Shown here: piece after piece, positions 53,159 to 63,330 of the stretch
How positions within the stretch are numbered: the first letter of the stretch is position 1
Layout: every line of letters starts with the position of its first letter
NCBI RefSeq assembly: GCF_001467625.1
Contig: NZ_LNYB01000085.1
Location: forward strand, 492,244-556,243
Source: Legionella feeleii
GTDB lineage: Bacteria > Pseudomonadota > Gammaproteobacteria > Legionellales > Legionellaceae
Length of the DNA stretch: 64,000 nucleotides
Direction of reading: 5' to 3'
Translations under genes and position numbers: made by a program
The notes under the pieces: model-generated
Databases searched by the model: none
The model's input: the letters and a program-made list of their open reading frames with translations, nothing else
Told to the model about the DNA's origin: nothing

Positions 53159-55848
53159 ACCAAGCTTCCATGACAACTTTTAAATTTTTTGCCGGAACCA
53201 CAAGGACAAGGATCATTGCGCCCTATTTTTCTCTCAACTCGTCTAAAGGTAGTATCACTATTTTGCTCTCCGGCTTCAGCTTGCTCCTCTTCATGCAGAA
53301 ACTGCATTTTACGGATCTGCTCTGCTCGGCGTTGCTCTTCAACAGCATTCACATCTTCTTCTGTTTGTACTTCAACCGAAGAGAGTAAACGAACAATATC
53401 GTATTTCAAATTATCAAGCATCATGGTAAACAAAGAGAATGCCTCTCGTTTATACTCTTGTTTAGGATCTTTCTGAGCATAACCCCGCAAATGAATACCC
53501 TGACGTAAATGATCCATTGCTGCTAAATGCTCACGCCAATGAGTATCCATGGTTTGTAAAATGACCGACTTTTCAAATTGGGCCAGTACTTCCCTGCTCG
53601 CTATTTTCTCTTTTTCCTGATATTGCTCAAGGCAAAGCTGGAATATTTTTTCTCTAATCTGTTCAGGCTGAATACTATGATCGTCTTCTATCCATTGCTC
53701 AACATCTGCCTTCAGTTTGAAATCTTCCGATAAAGCTTGTGTAAGTCCTTTCAGATCCCATTGATCTTCCAAACTTTGCGGGGGTATAAAATTGTCAACC
53801 AATCCATAGATAACATCCTCCCGCATCGATTCAGCTACCTCACGTGGATCAGTCATTGCCATAATCGCAGCACGTTGAGTATAGATGACTTTTCTTTGTT
53901 CATTGGCGACGTTATCATAATCAAGCAACTGTTTTCTGACATCAAAATGATGTCCTTCCAATTTACGTTGGGCATTCTCAATCGCTTTAGTCACCAAACT
54001 ATGTTCAATAGGCTCACCAGGTTTCATACCCAAACGACGCATCATGGCGGCAACACGCTCAGAGGCGAAAATACGCATTAAATTATCATCAAGTGATAGG
54101 TAGAAGCGACTGCTTCCTTCATCACCCTGTCGTCCAGCCCGGCCTCGCAGCTGATTGTCGATCCGACGGGATTCATGACGCTCCGAACCAATGATACGTA
54201 ACCCTCCTGCTTTGAGGACTGCTTCATGACGATTTTTCCAATCAGCGCGCACAGCCTGTCGAGCGGACTCTGTTGCATCCTCTGGCAAAGCCGCCAATTC
54301 CGCAGAAAGACTGCCACCCAAGACAATATCCGTACCTCGACCCGCCATGTTAGTAGCAATCGTTACGATACCAGGGCGCCCCGCTTCAGCAATAATCTGC
54401 GCCTCTTTTTCGTGGAACTTGGCATTTAATACCTGATGTTTTAAACCCGCTTTTTTTAATAACTGGCTTAACAATTCCGATGCCTCAATGGATGCCGTAC
54501 CGACTAACACAGGTTGCTTACGTAGCACACAATCTTTTACATCCTCAATAATCGCTTGGTACTTATCCTGTTGACTTAGATAAATCAGATCAGCTTGATC
54601 ATGGCGACGCATCGGTTTATTCGTAGGTATAACCACCACTTCCAGATTATAAATTTGTTGGAATTCATAAGCTTCCGTATCGGCGGTTCCTGTCATTCCC
54701 GACAGTTTGTTATATAATCTGAAATAATTCTGAAAAGTGATTGAAGCGAGTGTTTGGTTTTCCTGTTGGATGGCAACACCTTCTTTTGCTTCGATAGCTT
54801 GATGCAATCCTTCTGACCAACGCCGACCCGCCATAGTACGGCCAGTATGTTCATCGACAATAACAACTTGATTGTCTTTAACAATATAATCAACATCACG
54901 ATGGAACATTGCATGAGCTCTGAGCGCAGCATTCACGTGATGCATAAGAATAATGTTACTGGCGTGATACAAGCTCTCGCCTGGATCCAGTAAATTTTCT
55001 TTCATTAACAGTTCTTCAATATGCTGATGACCAATCTCAGTTAAATGAGCTTGTTTTTGTTTCTCATCAATTGTGTAATCACCATCGTCTCCCTCTTCCT
55101 GTTGCCTTTTTAGCAAGGGAATCAATGTATTTACCTTCATATACAATTCTGAACTACCTTCAGCTGAACCTGAAATAATCAGAGGTGTACGTGCCTCGTC
55201 AATCAAAATAGAATCAACTTCGTCAACAATCGCAAAATTTAATTCACGCTGAACTTTATCTGCCAGGCTAAAGGCCATGTTGTCACGCAGATAATCAAAA
55301 CCGAATTCATTGTTAGTACCATAAACGATATCAGCACGATACGCAGCTTGTTTGGCATCATGTGGCATATCGGGATAAATAACACCCACCGTTAAGCCTA
55401 AAAACTCAAAAATAGGTTGCATCCATTGGCTATCACGCTTAGCGAGGTAATCGTTGACTGTAACGACATGCACACCACGTCCACTAATAGCGTTCAAATA
55501 AGCAGGAAGTGTCGCAACCAGTGTTTTACCTTCTCCTGTGCGCATTTCTGCAATATTGCCCTCATGCAGCACCATACCGCCGATTAATTGCACGTCAAAA
55601 TGTCTTAACCCTAAAGTCCGTACTGATACCTCACGCACCACGGCAAAAGCTTCTGCCAATAATTCGTCCAGTGTTTCGCCTTCAGCCAAGCGGGCTTGAA
55701 ATTGTGCTGTTTTAGCGGCTAATTCCTCATCCTTAAGTACCTGCATCTGGGCTTCAAAAGCATTAATAACCTGTACTGTTTTTTCCATGCGTCGCAAAGT
55801 ACGTTCATTGCGACTACCAAACATTTTTTTCATCAACGTATTCAGCAT
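53155..55848 (-). CDS. secA: Preprotein translocase ATPase SecA
   Basis: 897 residues from ATG 55848 (E. coli 901). SecA drives proteins through SecYEG. Seen: Walker [37 protein letters not shown], the preprotein cross-linking region and the C-terminal zinc site [14 protein letters not shown]. The frame is open 39 codons further upstream (TTG 55965) with a hydrophobic stretch, but [21 protein letters not shown] matches the known N-terminus. mutT overlaps its end by four bases. Confidence 0.97.
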   Translation of the reverse strand: MLNTLMKKMFGSRNERTLRRMEKTVQVINAFEAQMQVLKDEELAAKTAQFQARLAEGETLDELLAEAFAVVREVSVRTLGLRHFDVQLIGGMVLHEGNIAEMRTGEGKTLVATLPAYLNAISGRGVHVVTVNDYLAKRDSQWMQPIFEFLGLTVGVIYPDMPHDAKQAAYRADIVYGTNNEFGFDYLRDNMAFSLADKVQRELNFAIVDEVDSILIDEARTPLIISGSAEGSSELYMKVNTLIPLLKRQQEEGDDGDYTIDEKQKQAHLTEIGHQHIEELLMKENLLDPGESLYHASNIILMHHVNAALRAHAMFHRDVDYIVKDNQVVIVDEHTGRTMAGRRWSEGLHQAIEAKEGVAIQQENQTLASITFQNYFRLYNKLSGMTGTADTEAYEFQQIYNLEVVVIPTNKPMRRHDQADLIYLSQQDKYQAIIEDVKDCVLRKQPVLVGTASIEASELLSQLLKKAGLKHQVLNAKFHEKEAQIIAEAGRPGIVTIATNMAGRGTDIVLGGSLSAELAALPEDATESARQAVRADWKNRHEAVLKAGGLRIIGSERHESRRIDNQLRGRAGRQGDEGSSRFYLSLDDNLMRIFASERVAAMMRRLGMKPGEPIEHSLVTKAIENAQRKLEGHHFDVRKQLLDYDNVANEQRKVIYTQRAAIMAMTDPREVAESMREDVIYGLVDNFIPPQSLEDQWDLKGLTQALSEDFKLKADVEQWIEDDHSIQPEQIREKIFQLCLEQYQEKEKIASREVLAQFEKSVILQTMDTHWREHLAAMDHLRQGIHLRGYAQKDPKQEYKREAFSLFTMMLDNLKYDIVRLLSSVEVQTEEDVNAVEEQRRAEQIRKMQFLHEEEQAEAGEQNSDTTFRRVERKIGRNDPCPCGSGKKFKSCHGSLV

Positions 55849-56040
55849 AGCCCTGATAATCCTCTCGATAATTCCGGCTTTAAAGGCGCTTAATTTACTA
55901 GAATTTTGCCCAAAATGCCACGTAAACCATACAATGCCAACCAAATAGCTCAGCACTGCAAACAAAATGAACGCTTGAATATCCTATTCTTCTTCATTTG
56001 GGGGCAATAACAATATATACAACGGGGATTCGCTGAATTT

Positions 56041-57078
56041 TTATATCGCAGCCAGAGCTGCTGCTGCCTCTTCCATTTCACTTAGCATAGCGACTGACTC
56101 ATCTAATTTATCAACTTGTTTTAGCTGTTGTGCTTGTACTAATCTGTCTTTCCAGGATTTTGCATGCGGCAAACCATAAGCCAAATTAAAAGCTGGTTTA
56201 AGTAACAGAGTTAAAGGTATACCACGTTCAAATTGTCCACGAATATAGGCAATATATTCATGCCAGATAGCCGAACGTGTTGGTTGGGGTAAATCTGGAT
56301 AAAGTTGATGATGAATAGCAGCCAATGCATAAGGATTTTGGCAAGCCAAACGCCCTAACATCACCCCATCAACTTGTTGTAAATGGTTTTTAATTTCATT
56401 TGCTGTATTAATATTACCGTTGATAACCACAGGTATCGTTGGTATTTCTTTTTTAATTTTATAAACAAACTCATAATGCAAAGGAGGAATGGTGCGATTT
56501 TGCTTGGGATTTAAACCATGCAGCCAGGCTTTCCGAGCATGCACAATCAATTTATCACAGCCAGCATCTATCAATCGGTGGGCAAAAGCCGCAAAAAAAT
56601 CATAGCTATCCTGGTGATCTATTCCGATTCGCGTCTTAGCCGTCACCGGAATTGAAACTACTTTTTTCATTGCTGAAATACAATCAGCTACTTGTTCAGG
56701 TTCAGCCATCAAACAGGCACCAAAATGACCTGCCTGCACTTTGTCACTGGGACAACCCAAATTTAAATTAACTTCTGCAAAGCCTTTTTCCTCTGCGATT
56801 TTTGCGCAACGAACTAAACCATCCTTATTTGCACCACCCAGTTGTAATGCCAAAGGATGCTCCACAGGATCAAAGAAAAGTGCGCGCGCAGGATTATTGG
56901 TGACAGCCCCTATGGTTTGCATTTCTGTATACAACAAGGCATGGGGAGCTGTAAGACGCATAAAGACACGAAAATGCGTGTAAGTCCAATCAATCATTGG
57001 CGCTATAGCAAGCGGCGAAATTAAGGATTTGCGTAAAACGCCGATCTCGTCGTTAAAATTTGATTTTAATTCGGTCAT
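56041..57078 (-). CDS. dusA: tRNA-dihydrouridine(20/20a) synthase
   Basis: 345 residues. Reduces U20/U20a in tRNA with FMN and NADPH. The family motifs are PMIDWTYTHFR, TEMQTIGA, LQLGG, the catalytic Cys in NLNLGCPSDKVQAGHFGACLM, KTRIGID and the DusA-specific HARKAWLHGLNPKQNRTIPPL, which separates it from DusB and DusC. dusA is a known integration hot spot for phages, but I see no integrase or att repeat here. Confidence 0.94.
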   Translation of the reverse strand: MTELKSNFNDEIGVLRKSLISPLAIAPMIDWTYTHFRVFMRLTAPHALLYTEMQTIGAVTNNPARALFFDPVEHPLALQLGGANKDGLVRCAKIAEEKGFAEVNLNLGCPSDKVQAGHFGACLMAEPEQVADCISAMKKVVSIPVTAKTRIGIDHQDSYDFFAAFAHRLIDAGCDKLIVHARKAWLHGLNPKQNRTIPPLHYEFVYKIKKEIPTIPVVINGNINTANEIKNHLQQVDGVMLGRLACQNPYALAAIHHQLYPDLPQPTRSAIWHEYIAYIRGQFERGIPLTLLLKPAFNLAYGLPHAKSWKDRLVQAQQLKQVDKLDESVAMLSEMEEAAAALAAI

Positions 57079-57207
57079 TTAGTTAGCTAGACTCCCTCAG
57101 TAAAATCAAATTTTCCCGCAACCTCGAAATTTTTCGTAGTCCTGTTGAAAACAGTGGATTAGGTAATGATTGCACTACAAATTATCGGACCATTAAACTA
57201 AGGGACT

Positions 57208-57236
57208 ATTATACTCTATTTTGCGGAGTCTGTTCA
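57208..57236 (-). promoter_or_regulatory. dusA promoter
   Basis: On the minus strand TGAACA (57236-57231) and TATAAT (57213-57208) are exactly 17 bases apart. The leader to the dusA start is about 120 bases with no obvious riboswitch or leader peptide. Confidence 0.65.
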
Positions 57237-57294
57237 CATTTCTACTATCTTGGCCGAAAAACATTGATTAGCTGCGCTTTGCCGCTCCCAATAT

Positions 57295-59025
57295 TCAAAT
57301 TGCCTGTAAGGCATCAATGACTAACTGGAGTCTCGTTCTTCCCTGATAATTATTGATATCCAATTTATAAGCAGCCTGTATTTTCTTAACTCGGTGATTG
57401 GGCCATTGATTTAGATCGACATTAAAAGCAATTGCATCAATAGCGTCTCCACCATCAGGATGAACCAAGGCCAACTTTAAATGATTTTTCCCGACTAAAC
57501 GTTGATCAAGAACTTCAAAAATATTATCAAAACAAGGCTCAGGAAATTGCTGCCCCCAGGGTCCAGCCTGCTGCAAAAGCAAGGCTATTTGCAAACATAA
57601 TTCGTCACGACTCAAAGAACCATCTGTCAAGAGTTCGCCTTCACACTGAGAGATATCGATATGTTTGGCAACTTCAGCAACAAAAGCCTGTTGAAAATCC
57701 TCAAACGCGTGCGGATGCATACTTAAACCAGCTGCCATAGCATGCCCACCAAATTTAGTGAGTAAACCAGGCCTATCTTTATCAACAGCGGCCAAAACAT
57801 CACGTATGTTCAAACCAGGTACTGATCTTGCCGAACCTTTCAATTCATTCTCACTCACCGCAGCGAAAGCAATAACTGGCCGGTGATAGCGATCTTTTAA
57901 GCGCCCTGCCAGAATACCAATAACCCCTTGATGCCAAGACTGATCCATCAAACATAAAGCAAGCGGCAACCGCTGTGTATCAGTCATTTTTTTAGCTAAC
58001 TTATCTACTGCTATCATTGCCTGCTCTTTCATTTCAGCTTCAATCACTCGCCGCTCTTGATTCAACTCATCTAATTGTTCTGCCAATAAACGTGCTTTCT
58101 CAAGATCATGGCTCAACAAACACTCAATACCCAACGACATATCATCAAGTCGTCCTGCGGCATTCAGTCTTGGAGCAACGACAAAACCCAAATCACTTTC
58201 TCGTAAACGGGAACAGTCACGATTGGCAATTTCAATTAAAGCTTTAATACCAGGGCGACAAAGACCTTGACGCATACGTGCCAGACCTTGATTAACCAAA
58301 ATACGATTATTTTGATCAAGCGCCACCACATCCGCAACAGTGCCTAAAGCAACCAAATCAAGAAATTGTGCCATATTGGGTGCAGTAAGTTCTTGGGCAT
58401 TAAACCAATCGTTATTAGCAAGATGCCGTCTTAAAGCTAACATCAGATAGAAAATAACACCTACACCAGCAATTGATTTACTCTTAAATTGATCCCCTGC
58501 TTGATTAGGATTCACGATTGCACAAGCCTTAGGCAAAATGTCAGCAGGCAGGTGATGATCAGTAACCAGTACATCAATACCCGCTTGATTGGCTGCATCA
58601 ACACCATCAATACTGGCAATACCATTATCGACCGTGATTATCAAATGTGGCTGCCATTTTTTAGCAACCTCCACTATTGCTGGCGTTAAGCCATAGCCAA
58701 AATCAAAGCGATTAGGGACTAAAAACTCAACCTGAGAGGCTCCCATTGCACGTAAGGCTGAAACCGCGAGAGTCGTGGATGTTGCGCCATCTGCATCAAA
58801 ATCACCAATAATAAGAATACGCTCTTTCGCCTCCAGGGCTTTAGCGAGACGAATACAAGCTTTATCAATATCTGTTAAGGCGTCAAACGGCAGTAGAGCT
58901 TGTAAACTTTTGTCTAATTGGGATTCATGGTTTACTCCACGAGAGGCATAGATACGCTGTAAAACAGGCGGGCAAGAAGGCAAAACGGGTAAAGAGTCGG
59001 GTAACTCTCGTTGTTTAATACGCAT
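57295..59025 (-). CDS. recJ: Single-strand-specific exonuclease RecJ
   Basis: 576 residues (E. coli 577). 5'-3' exonuclease of recombination and mismatch repair; it digests the strand nicked by MutH, whose gene is also in this window. DHH phosphoesterase motifs: GDFDADGATS at 74-83, VTDHHLP, and the DHHA1 part GGHAMAAGLSM. OB fold at the C-terminus. ATG has GGAG and AGG upstream; the COG4255-like gene lies just 6 bases ahead. Confidence 0.96.
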   Translation of the reverse strand: MRIKQRELPDSLPVLPSCPPVLQRIYASRGVNHESQLDKSLQALLPFDALTDIDKACIRLAKALEAKERILIIGDFDADGATSTTLAVSALRAMGASQVEFLVPNRFDFGYGLTPAIVEVAKKWQPHLIITVDNGIASIDGVDAANQAGIDVLVTDHHLPADILPKACAIVNPNQAGDQFKSKSIAGVGVIFYLMLALRRHLANNDWFNAQELTAPNMAQFLDLVALGTVADVVALDQNNRILVNQGLARMRQGLCRPGIKALIEIANRDCSRLRESDLGFVVAPRLNAAGRLDDMSLGIECLLSHDLEKARLLAEQLDELNQERRVIEAEMKEQAMIAVDKLAKKMTDTQRLPLALCLMDQSWHQGVIGILAGRLKDRYHRPVIAFAAVSENELKGSARSVPGLNIRDVLAAVDKDRPGLLTKFGGHAMAAGLSMHPHAFEDFQQAFVAEVAKHIDISQCEGELLTDGSLSRDELCLQIALLLQQAGPWGQQFPEPCFDNIFEVLDQRLVGKNHLKLALVHPDGGDAIDAIAFNVDLNQWPNHRVKKIQAAYKLDINNYQGRTRLQLVIDALQAI

Positions 59026-59031
59026 AACCTA

Positions 59032-59847
59032 TTATCTCCATAATCTCGACCACCAGCGACTCTTTTGCTTGGTATATGCCAGGTTATTCCAAAACCAGTG
59101 CGTGGTAATATTTTTTGTGTTTTCCTCGATCATCGCCAAATTAATATGCTGCGGGTATTTTAAAAGTAACAAATCATTGTTTTGAATGACTGAATCTGGT
59201 GTGAAAAGGGTAATTTGCTCTAGTTGGTTACAAGGATTAACAAGAAGCACTTTATCGTCAGTAGCTATTTTTTTATTTTTGGGGAGTTTAAATTCACCGG
59301 TCCCCCAAAACCACAAGCCATTAATAGCCAATTTATTCTGTCGTTGCTGGTTTAGGGGATGAGAACTCAGATACATTTGTAATTCAGTGATTAAACGCTG
59401 CCAAAAAAGTGTGCTATCCATTGCCTCAAGAGCAGGCATCATCGACTGATGCTGCATTGCGTAAACTGATTTGCTACTAAAAACAGGCTTGGTATCTATG
59501 TTGAATAACCAAGTTTGCGCGTCGTGATATACCGGCGAAAAATCATCCCCTTTCAAAAACTGCTCAAGCTCCGCAAACAATAAGCGAGAGTGTTCTTCTG
59601 TTAACTCCAGCTCTTCACCAGTTGCAACCACCATTGCATCGTTATGACTTGCTTGCCAATGAATGGGGGATGCGATCAACCATTTCCCTTCTAAATGGTG
59701 AGAGAGACGCAGTAAATCAGCCAGTGGTGGGTAGATTGGATCATAACCCAGGCAACTTAAAAAATTGAGGTAATAGTGGCCAAAACTGACAAGTGGTTTA
59801 CTTCCCTCTGGAGCATCGTCCTTTACACTGTTAACAACTACATCCAT
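59032..59847 (-). CDS. COG4255-like protein next to recJ
   Basis: 271 residues from ATG 59847; a GTG one codon earlier overlaps the aminotransferase stop. The pattern PIHWQASHNDAMVV, LFAELEQFL, PALEAMDSTLFWQRLITELQMYLSSHPLNQQRQNKLAINGLWFWGTGE matches an uncharacterised proteobacterial family (COG4255, sometimes labelled phosphoglycerate-mutase related) that often lies beside recJ. No catalytic motif is certain. Cytoplasmic. Operon order is aminotransferase, this gene, recJ, nearly without gaps. Confidence 0.72.
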   Translation of the reverse strand: MDVVVNSVKDDAPEGSKPLVSFGHYYLNFLSCLGYDPIYPPLADLLRLSHHLEGKWLIASPIHWQASHNDAMVVATGEELELTEEHSRLLFAELEQFLKGDDFSPVYHDAQTWLFNIDTKPVFSSKSVYAMQHQSMMPALEAMDSTLFWQRLITELQMYLSSHPLNQQRQNKLAINGLWFWGTGEFKLPKNKKIATDDKVLLVNPCNQLEQITLFTPDSVIQNNDLLLLKYPQHINLAMIEENTKNITTHWFWNNLAYTKQKSRWWSRLWR

Positions 59848-59849
59848 CA

Positions 59850-61043
59850 CTAAACTGCCTGCAAGTAACCATCTCGTTTAAATAATGCCTTTAAATTACG
59901 TAACGCCTGCCGGGTTCTCTGGTTATTTTCTATTAAGCCAAAGCGAACAAAATTGTCTCCCTGTGGGCCAAATCCTATACCTGGAGATACGGCGACACAG
60001 GCTTCCTGTAGCAGATATTTGGAAAACTCAAGGGAGCCCATAGAGCTGTAAAAAGAAGGAATTGGTGCCCAGACAAACATGGTAGCTTTTGGTTTTTCTA
60101 CATACCAGCCAAGATCCTGCAGACCTTCACATAACACATCCCGTCGCTGTTCATACAAAGCTCGAATCTCATGCACACAGTCATCAGGCCCCTCGAGTGC
60201 AGCGATAGCAGCCACTTGGATGGGGGTAAATGTTCCATAATCCAGATACGACTTAATTCGGGTTAACGCAGCAACTAACTCCTCATTACCACAGGCAAAT
60301 CCAACGCGCCAACCAGGCATATTGTAGGATTTCGACATAGAATAGGTCTCAATTGCTACATCAATTGCACCTGGTACTTGCAAAATGGAGGGGGCTTTGT
60401 AACCATCAAAAACAATGTCAGCATAAGCTAAATCATGAATAATCCAAATACCATGATGTTTAGCCAACGCAACTACCCGTTCAAAAAATTCATATTCCAC
60501 ACAATGAGTACTTGGATTAGCGGGAAAACTGATAACCAAAGCTTTCGGCCTTGGCCAGGTTTGTTCAATAGCAACTTGCACTGCTTCTAAAAATTGATTT
60601 TCATCAATAAGAGGAATTTGCTTAACATTTGCTCCTGCAATGATAAAGCCATAGGTATGAATCGGATAGGCAGGGTCAGGAACCAGTACCGTATCGCCTG
60701 GGCCACTAATTGCCAAAGCAAGGTGGGCTAACCCTTCTTTTGAGCCTATTGTAGTAACAATCTGCTTTTCACTATCAAGGCCAACTTGATAATTGCGTTC
60801 ATACCAGGATGCCATCGCACGGCGTAATCGGGGAATACCTTTCGACATGGAATAACGGTGAGTGTCAGGCCGCTTTACTGTTTCAATCAATTTATCAACA
60901 ATATGCTGCGGGGTTGGTTGATCAGGATTGCCCATGCCAAAATCGATGATATCGTCTCCACGCGCTCGCGCCTCAGACTTCAACTGTGTTAATGTGTTAA
61001 AGACATAGGGCGGCAAACGTTTGATTCGTGGAAATTGACTCAT
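59850..61043 (-). CDS. Class I aminotransferase, AlaC-like
   Basis: 397 residues. PLP-dependent fold type [57 protein letters not shown] (cofactor Asp and Tyr) and the PLP Lys in [15 protein letters not shown]. Closest by memory to E. coli AlaC (YfdZ), glutamate-pyruvate aminotransferase; other alpha-aminotransferase activity is possible. First gene of the recJ-containing operon. Diverges from the Mth938-like gene over a 60-base promoter gap. Confidence 0.88.
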   Translation of the reverse strand: MSQFPRIKRLPPYVFNTLTQLKSEARARGDDIIDFGMGNPDQPTPQHIVDKLIETVKRPDTHRYSMSKGIPRLRRAMASWYERNYQVGLDSEKQIVTTIGSKEGLAHLALAISGPGDTVLVPDPAYPIHTYGFIIAGANVKQIPLIDENQFLEAVQVAIEQTWPRPKALVISFPANPSTHCVEYEFFERVVALAKHHGIWIIHDLAYADIVFDGYKAPSILQVPGAIDVAIETYSMSKSYNMPGWRVGFACGNEELVAALTRIKSYLDYGTFTPIQVAAIAALEGPDDCVHEIRALYEQRRDVLCEGLQDLGWYVEKPKATMFVWAPIPSFYSSMGSLEFSKYLLQEACVAVSPGIGFGPQGDNFVRFGLIENNQRTRQALRNLKALFKRDGYLQAV

Positions 61044-61103
61044 CTTTTTAACCTCTGTGGTATACTGAGCAGTAGTATAAATTATTTTGCTTGATTAAAC
61101 ACC

Positions 61104-61469
61104 ATGCATATCAACTTAGAAACAACAGACCAGTACACGATACAAGCCTATAGTGAAAAAGAGATTCAGATTGACTCAATCTCTTATCAAACCAGTCTCA
61201 TTGTTAATCGCCATGAAATTATAACTGACTGGCCAATTCACCGGGTTAATGAATTGAATGACGAATTATTACTCCCGCTTCTTAAATATCAACCGAAAAT
61301 CCTTATTATCGGCCACCATAAACAGGGAGAGTTTGTTTCTTTCTCTATAATCCAGGCTCTGGCAAATCAGGGGATTGGTTTGGAGTGTATGTCTATTGGT
61401 GCTGCTTGCCGTACTTTCAACGTGCTGCTAAGTGAACAACGTGAGGTAGTGCTAGGTATTATTTTATAA
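61104..61469 (+). CDS. Mth938/NDUFAF3-like domain protein
   Basis: 121 residues, alpha/beta. The LLPLLKYQPKILIIGHHKQGEF and GIGLECMSIGAACRTFNVLLSEQREVV patterns fit the Mth938/Xcc1710 domain (DUF498), whose human relative NDUFAF3 helps assemble respiratory complex I. Many Proteobacteria have this single-domain form near sec genes. The bacterial role is unproven. Cytoplasmic, no cofactor motif. Confidence 0.8.
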   Translation: MHINLETTDQYTIQAYSEKEIQIDSISYQTSLIVNRHEIITDWPIHRVNELNDELLLPLLKYQPKILIIGHHKQGEFVSFSIIQALANQGIGLECMSIGAACRTFNVLLSEQREVVLGIIL

Positions 61470-61512
61470 TGTGATTGCCTCAATTAGTTTCTCAGTTTCT
61501 TTCTCATTACGA

Positions 61513-61532
61513 CTTAATTTAAGCTTAATAAT
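61513..61532 (+). promoter_or_regulatory. PmrA box (tandem) upstream of the AnkH-like gene
   Basis: CTTAATTTA, AG, CTTAATAAT: two direct copies spaced as in the site at 47815, again followed after 7 bases by a -10-like hexamer (TAAAAT, 61540-61545). The shared geometry of the two sites supports both. Confidence 0.7.
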
Positions 61533-61634
61533 CGACTGCTAAAATTAGACTAACTGTTTATAGAGCTCCAGACGCTCTAATATACGGTACGGATTAAGGT
61601 GGCTCATGGAAGGTTAACGCTTAAAGGTGATTTA

Positions 61635-63293
61635 ATGGCAGTGGATCTCTCCCAAAATCAGGTGATCGAAAATCTTAATCAGTACCTGCAATGGCATAAT
61701 CTACCCTTGAAAATGAATTCTGACGGCGTTTGTAATGGATTAGCCATTATCTATGCAAAATATATCCTGGAAGGTAAAAAAGGGGAATTTTGGAAATTAA
61801 TGGACTATGTGGCAGGAAAGAAAATCAGCCAGAACGAAGAAGAGTCGGTTAATCAATTTGTAGCGGAAGTTATTCTCAGCTTTAAGCCTGATAAATACAT
61901 CAAGGGACTCAACCAAACCCGTGCCTATGAAACTCAAAAAATTAACAATAAACCATTAAAATCACACTTTGATCTCCCTTTAGTGACTAACGATACTAAT
62001 TGGAGAAAAATATTTGCAGATATCAACCTACAGAATGATGAAGTTATGTTGGTACGCACTCCCAACCATACAGTGACTATTTCCAAAAGCAACGGTCAAT
62101 ACGAAGTCTACGATCCGAATTATGAGGATGGACCAAAATTTTTCTCTAACGAAACTGATTTGGTAACTGAATTACGCAAAAATATCTTTACATACAGTAC
62201 CTCGGAAATGGGCTTATTAGTGAGTGTAGTTAGTCACCCAGAAAAACCGGTAAGAACCAATTTCCCAAAGGTTGATTCAATTTATCAGCAATATTTAACC
62301 ACTAATAATGTGAGTCAAAAAGCCAGAGCAGACGATATAGCTACGAGTACCATTGAACTTGCAGGGTATTTTGATAATGCTGATCTGGCAAGGCAACTGC
62401 TTGTTTTGGAAAAAGATAAAGACAACATTTTTCAGGCAGCCCACATTGCAGCCGTAAATAATAATCCAGCAACACTAACTGTATTGCTACCAGAGTTAAA
62501 TAAGGAACAGACCCAAATTATCTTTTTAACCACATTGCGATGTGGAAGAAAGGAAGCCTTTGATGCTTTCATACAGACTGAAAGTGGAAAAAAGGTTTTC
62601 GACAAATTTGTAAAAGATGACGTGAATGCCAAATTTATCTTTCATAATGCTGCAAGGGGCGGTAATCCCGCACTTTTACAACAAATGATCGATGCATTTA
62701 AAACACATAGTTCAGATATATTTGGACAACCTTTTACTGACAGTGATGTCACCCGAGCGCTGCTTGCCAAGACTAAAGATAAGGACGCAGTTATGTCAGC
62801 AATTGCTGGAAAAGATCCAGCCTGCCTTAGATTGGTCTTGGAAAAAGTGGATACTGTAGCTAATCCGCTAGACAATAGAAAAAAATTAGACTATTTGCTA
62901 TTAGCAATCAAGAAAAATCAACCCATTTCGGTACAAATTTTAGTAGAAAACTTGTCACCTGCTCTGCTGCAAACAGTATCATTAAGTTTATCCGTTATTG
63001 AAAAAACTGATTTAGGACTACTCAATACACTCCAAAGTCATGGTATGGTTTTTTCAGATAAAGCCCAAGCGGTTATTGCACAGAAAAAACATCAGTCAGT
63101 GGGTTTATTGCTTTCCATGGGGATTGCACTCATCAAATTCACTGATTTTTGTAGAGAGATTTTATTTAAAAATGAAGGCGTTTCTTGTGACGAAAATAAA
63201 TTCCAATTTTTTGCCCAGCAGCAGAAAGTAGAAAAAGCGAAAGTTACAGGTGATTTAACTAATCATGATTCGCCACCTATTCAGGTTAATTAA
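61635..63293 (+). CDS. Cysteine protease-like/ankyrin repeat protein (AnkH-like), candidate Dot/Icm effector
   Basis: 552 residues from ATG 61635 (AAAGGTG upstream). The N-terminal domain (1-200) has a papain/C58-like triad: Cys33 in DGVCNGLA, His145 in RTPNHTVTI and Asp160 in EVYDPN. Residues about 230-480 are degenerate ankyrin-type helix pairs (NIFQAAHIAAVNNNPATLTVLL; NAKFIFHNAARGGNPALLQQMI). This layout (cysteine protease-like plus ankyrin) matches the L. pneumophila core effector AnkH (LegA3), which binds host LARP7. The tail is polar. A PmrA box precedes it. Whether it is AnkH itself or a paralogue cannot be settled here. Confidence 0.75.
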   Translation: MAVDLSQNQVIENLNQYLQWHNLPLKMNSDGVCNGLAIIYAKYILEGKKGEFWKLMDYVAGKKISQNEEESVNQFVAEVILSFKPDKYIKGLNQTRAYETQKINNKPLKSHFDLPLVTNDTNWRKIFADINLQNDEVMLVRTPNHTVTISKSNGQYEVYDPNYEDGPKFFSNETDLVTELRKNIFTYSTSEMGLLVSVVSHPEKPVRTNFPKVDSIYQQYLTTNNVSQKARADDIATSTIELAGYFDNADLARQLLVLEKDKDNIFQAAHIAAVNNNPATLTVLLPELNKEQTQIIFLTTLRCGRKEAFDAFIQTESGKKVFDKFVKDDVNAKFIFHNAARGGNPALLQQMIDAFKTHSSDIFGQPFTDSDVTRALLAKTKDKDAVMSAIAGKDPACLRLVLEKVDTVANPLDNRKKLDYLLLAIKKNQPISVQILVENLSPALLQTVSLSLSVIEKTDLGLLNTLQSHGMVFSDKAQAVIAQKKHQSVGLLLSMGIALIKFTDFCREILFKNEGVSCDENKFQFFAQQQKVEKAKVTGDLTNHDSPPIQVN

Positions 63294-63330
63294 TTTGTTC
63301 ATAATTACTATTAACTTAACTCCAAACTAG

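Noticed and set aside
56041-57294. Phage or ICE integration at dusA
   Set aside because: dusA is intact with its own promoter and no integrase or duplicated end is seen on either side.
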